NCBI GenBank assembly: GCA_946403565.1
Contig: CAMJAJ010000081.1
Span: forward strand, 1 to 6,579
Direction of reading: 5' to 3'
DNA: 6,579 nt
Source of the DNA: an uncultured Treponema sp.
GTDB taxonomy: Bacteria; Spirochaetota; Spirochaetia; Treponematales; Treponemataceae
Of the stretch, positions 5,489-6,579 are shown piece after piece. The notes under the pieces were generated by a model. That model had not been told where the DNA came from. It saw nothing but the letters and a program-made list of their open reading frames with translations, and did no database searches. The translations under genes were made by a program, and so were the position numbers. Numbering within the stretch: position 1 is the first letter of the stretch; each line of letters opens with the position of its first letter.

Positions 5489-6295
5489 CTAGCTCAGCAG
5501 CTGCAGGTTGTAGGAGATCAGGTTCAGGAACTGGTCCTTCAGGATGGAAGGGCTTATGCTCCGGTTGAATTCCTCCTGGCTCAGCTTTTCCGCCGTCTCA
5601 AGGAAGTCTTCGATCATCCTGTCCGAGAGGGGAAGCTTGGAGCCGATGAGCTTGTTCTCCAGTTCCCTGGAGCGGAACACCATCTCCCCGGTGAAGGCCA
5701 GCTTCATGTTGACGATCAGGTCGTTTTCGGTGTCCACCAGGAAAACGAAGCTCGCGCTCAGCGGCGACGGCCCTTTTTCCGGTCCCAGCCGTTTGAACAC
5801 GGACACCTCCCAGTCGCTGACGGGGACCCGTATCTTGGTGAGGACGAACGAGGGGGGTATCTTGGTGAACTTCCTGAAAGGAATATATTTCGTCGATGTC
5901 GCGTTCTTTATCTCCAGCCGTGCGTCCAGGGCGAGCAGCGGCGCGTAGAGCGTTCCCTTCTGTCCCTCCCTGCATATATTGCCGGCCAGCGTCGCGATGT
6001 TCCGTATGGGCCCTGTGGCCGTCGACTCTATGGCGTCGTACAGGACGGAAGGCATGTTCGTCCTTCCCATCGCGGCTATCTGGGCCAGCGTGACCGCCGG
6101 GCCGAAGTCGATGTAGCGCTCCTTCTTGTCAATGTTCTGCAGCTCGGGAATCCCGCGGGTGGACACGGCCTTGTAGCGCATGTCCGGCAGGTGCGTGCAG
6201 CTGCCGACAATCTTGAGGTCGTTGACCGTCTTTATGTGGTAGAGGACATCCGCGAGGTTCTTTGCAAGGAGGAAGGAGCCGCTATTTTCTTCCAT
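5489..6295 (-). CDS. FAD-binding subunit of a molybdenum-hydroxylase-type dehydrogenase (XdhB/CoxM-like)
   Basis: The 268-residue product fits the FAD subunit of the xanthine dehydrogenase / CO dehydrogenase family (usually about 270-300 residues). The clearest evidence is the block TGPIRNIATLAGNICREG (94-111), matching the family's IRN.AT.GGN signature, preceded by VTLAQIAAM (68-76) and followed by APLLALDARLEI (118-129). The first FAD loop, usually GGT, reads VGSCTHL (30-36). FKRLGPEKGPSPLSASF (167-183) and a helical C-terminus match the CO-dehydrogenase flavoprotein C-terminal region. The subunit takes electrons from the Fe-S subunit and passes them to NAD or another acceptor. The ATG at 6295 has GGGAGG about 10 nt upstream and overlaps the Fe-S gene by 14 nt, so the two form an operon. 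The substrate cannot be told from this subunit. No molybdenum subunit follows; it would have to lie upstream beyond the right edge. Confidence 0.87.
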   Translation of the reverse strand: MEENSGSFLLAKNLADVLYHIKTVNDLKIVGSCTHLPDMRYKAVSTRGIPELQNIDKKERYIDFGPAVTLAQIAAMGRTNMPSVLYDAIESTATGPIRNIATLAGNICREGQKGTLYAPLLALDARLEIKNATSTKYIPFRKFTKIPPSFVLTKIRVPVSDWEVSVFKRLGPEKGPSPLSASFVFLVDTENDLIVNMKLAFTGEMVFRSRELENKLIGSKLPLSDRMIEDFLETAEKLSQEEFNRSISPSILKDQFLNLISYNLQLLS

Positions 6296-6579
6296 ACTTC
6301 TTTCCCTCCCGCATGTGCTTCGTCGCTATCGCAAAGAGGATTCCGTTTATGTAGCTGTTGCGGTCGGTGCAGCAGAAATCCAGGTCCTTGATGGTGTCGG
6401 TGATCTTCTGGATGTCCGGCCTGCTGGACGGTTTGATCAGCTGGTACGCCGTCAGGATCTTGCCCGCGTCGCAGTAGCCGCAGAGGTTCACTCCCGCCTT
6501 CTTGAATCCCGTCATTATGTCATTGTACTCGGGGAAGCTTTTAAAGTATTCGAGCGTGATTATGCTGGAGTCCCTCACC
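6282..6579 (-). CDS. Partial [2Fe-2S] subunit of the same dehydrogenase (XdhC/CoxS-like), C-terminal half
   Basis: Ninety-eight residues are visible and the N-terminus lies beyond the right edge. A GTG near the edge is probably internal, because the stretch before IITLEYF corresponds to the middle of the family. VNLCGYCDAGKILTAYQLI (about 30-48) matches the conserved LQCGYCTPG..M.A..LL of the helical [2Fe-2S] domain. DLDFCCTDRNSYINGILFAI (about 65-84) stands where the family has GNLCRCTGY..I..A. The N-terminal ferredoxin-like domain, which holds the second cluster, is not in the window. The protein should relay electrons from a molybdenum cofactor to the FAD subunit encoded downstream, with which it overlaps by 14 nt. 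Two oddities: the second cysteine pair is adjacent (CC) instead of CxC, and CDAG replaces CTPG. Cluster binding may be altered. Confidence 0.8.
   Translation of the reverse strand, partial: VRDSSIITLEYFKSFPEYNDIMTGFKKAGVNLCGYCDAGKILTAYQLIKPSSRPDIQKITDTIKDLDFCCTDRNSYINGILFAIATKHMREGKKYGRK

Noticed and set aside
5544..5948. Plus-strand open frame of 134 codons opposite the FAD-subunit gene
   Set aside because: It is Ser- and Arg-rich shadow sequence with no ribosome site or family resemblance.

Overview
The window looks like chromosomal DNA of a spirochaete, most likely a GC-rich Treponema relative. The support is moderate: the RuvA and RuvB sequences have a treponemal flavour as I recall those families, a large helical protein of unknown function with a treponeme-like N-terminus sits beside ruvA, and the ruvA-ruvB-queA order is common in bacteria. 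No tRNA, rRNA or recognisable mobile element was seen. Codon use is GC-rich and looks even across all the genes, so nothing suggests recent transfer.

Layout. (1) Positions 1-553, minus strand: the N-terminal membrane part of a protein that runs off the left edge, probably a membrane sensor. (2) 554-772: a divergent intergenic region with a 15-base G tract, two 22-bp tandem repeats and a near-consensus promoter. (3) 773-2323, plus: a 516-residue soluble helical protein of unknown function. (4) 2324-2582: an intergenic region made almost wholly of nine 23-bp tandem repeats, ending in a possible terminator and a promoter. (5) 2583-5381, plus: a compact operon of ruvA, ruvB and queA with overlapping ends. 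(6) 5382-5488: a convergent gap with a 33-bp repeat and hairpins. (7) 5489-6579, minus: the FAD subunit and the C-terminal half of the [2Fe-2S] subunit of a molybdenum-hydroxylase-type enzyme, overlapping by 14 nt and running off the right edge.

How they work together. RuvA and RuvB form the Holliday-junction branch-migration motor. QueA makes epoxyqueuosine in tRNA; it is a frequent ruvAB neighbour with no direct functional tie. The minus-strand pair would pass electrons (Fe-S to FAD) from a molybdenum subunit not seen here.

Main points of interest. Every intergenic gap holds its own, different short tandem repeat. The 516-residue gene and ruvA each have a promoter whose predicted transcription start falls within a few bases of the ATG, with no Shine-Dalgarno sequence, which suggests leaderless or near-leaderless mRNAs. 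A phase-variable-looking G tract lies between two divergent genes. Several conserved positions are altered: the RuvA acidic pin and the cofactor motifs of both molybdenum-hydroxylase subunits. I found no convincing new defence or mobile system.
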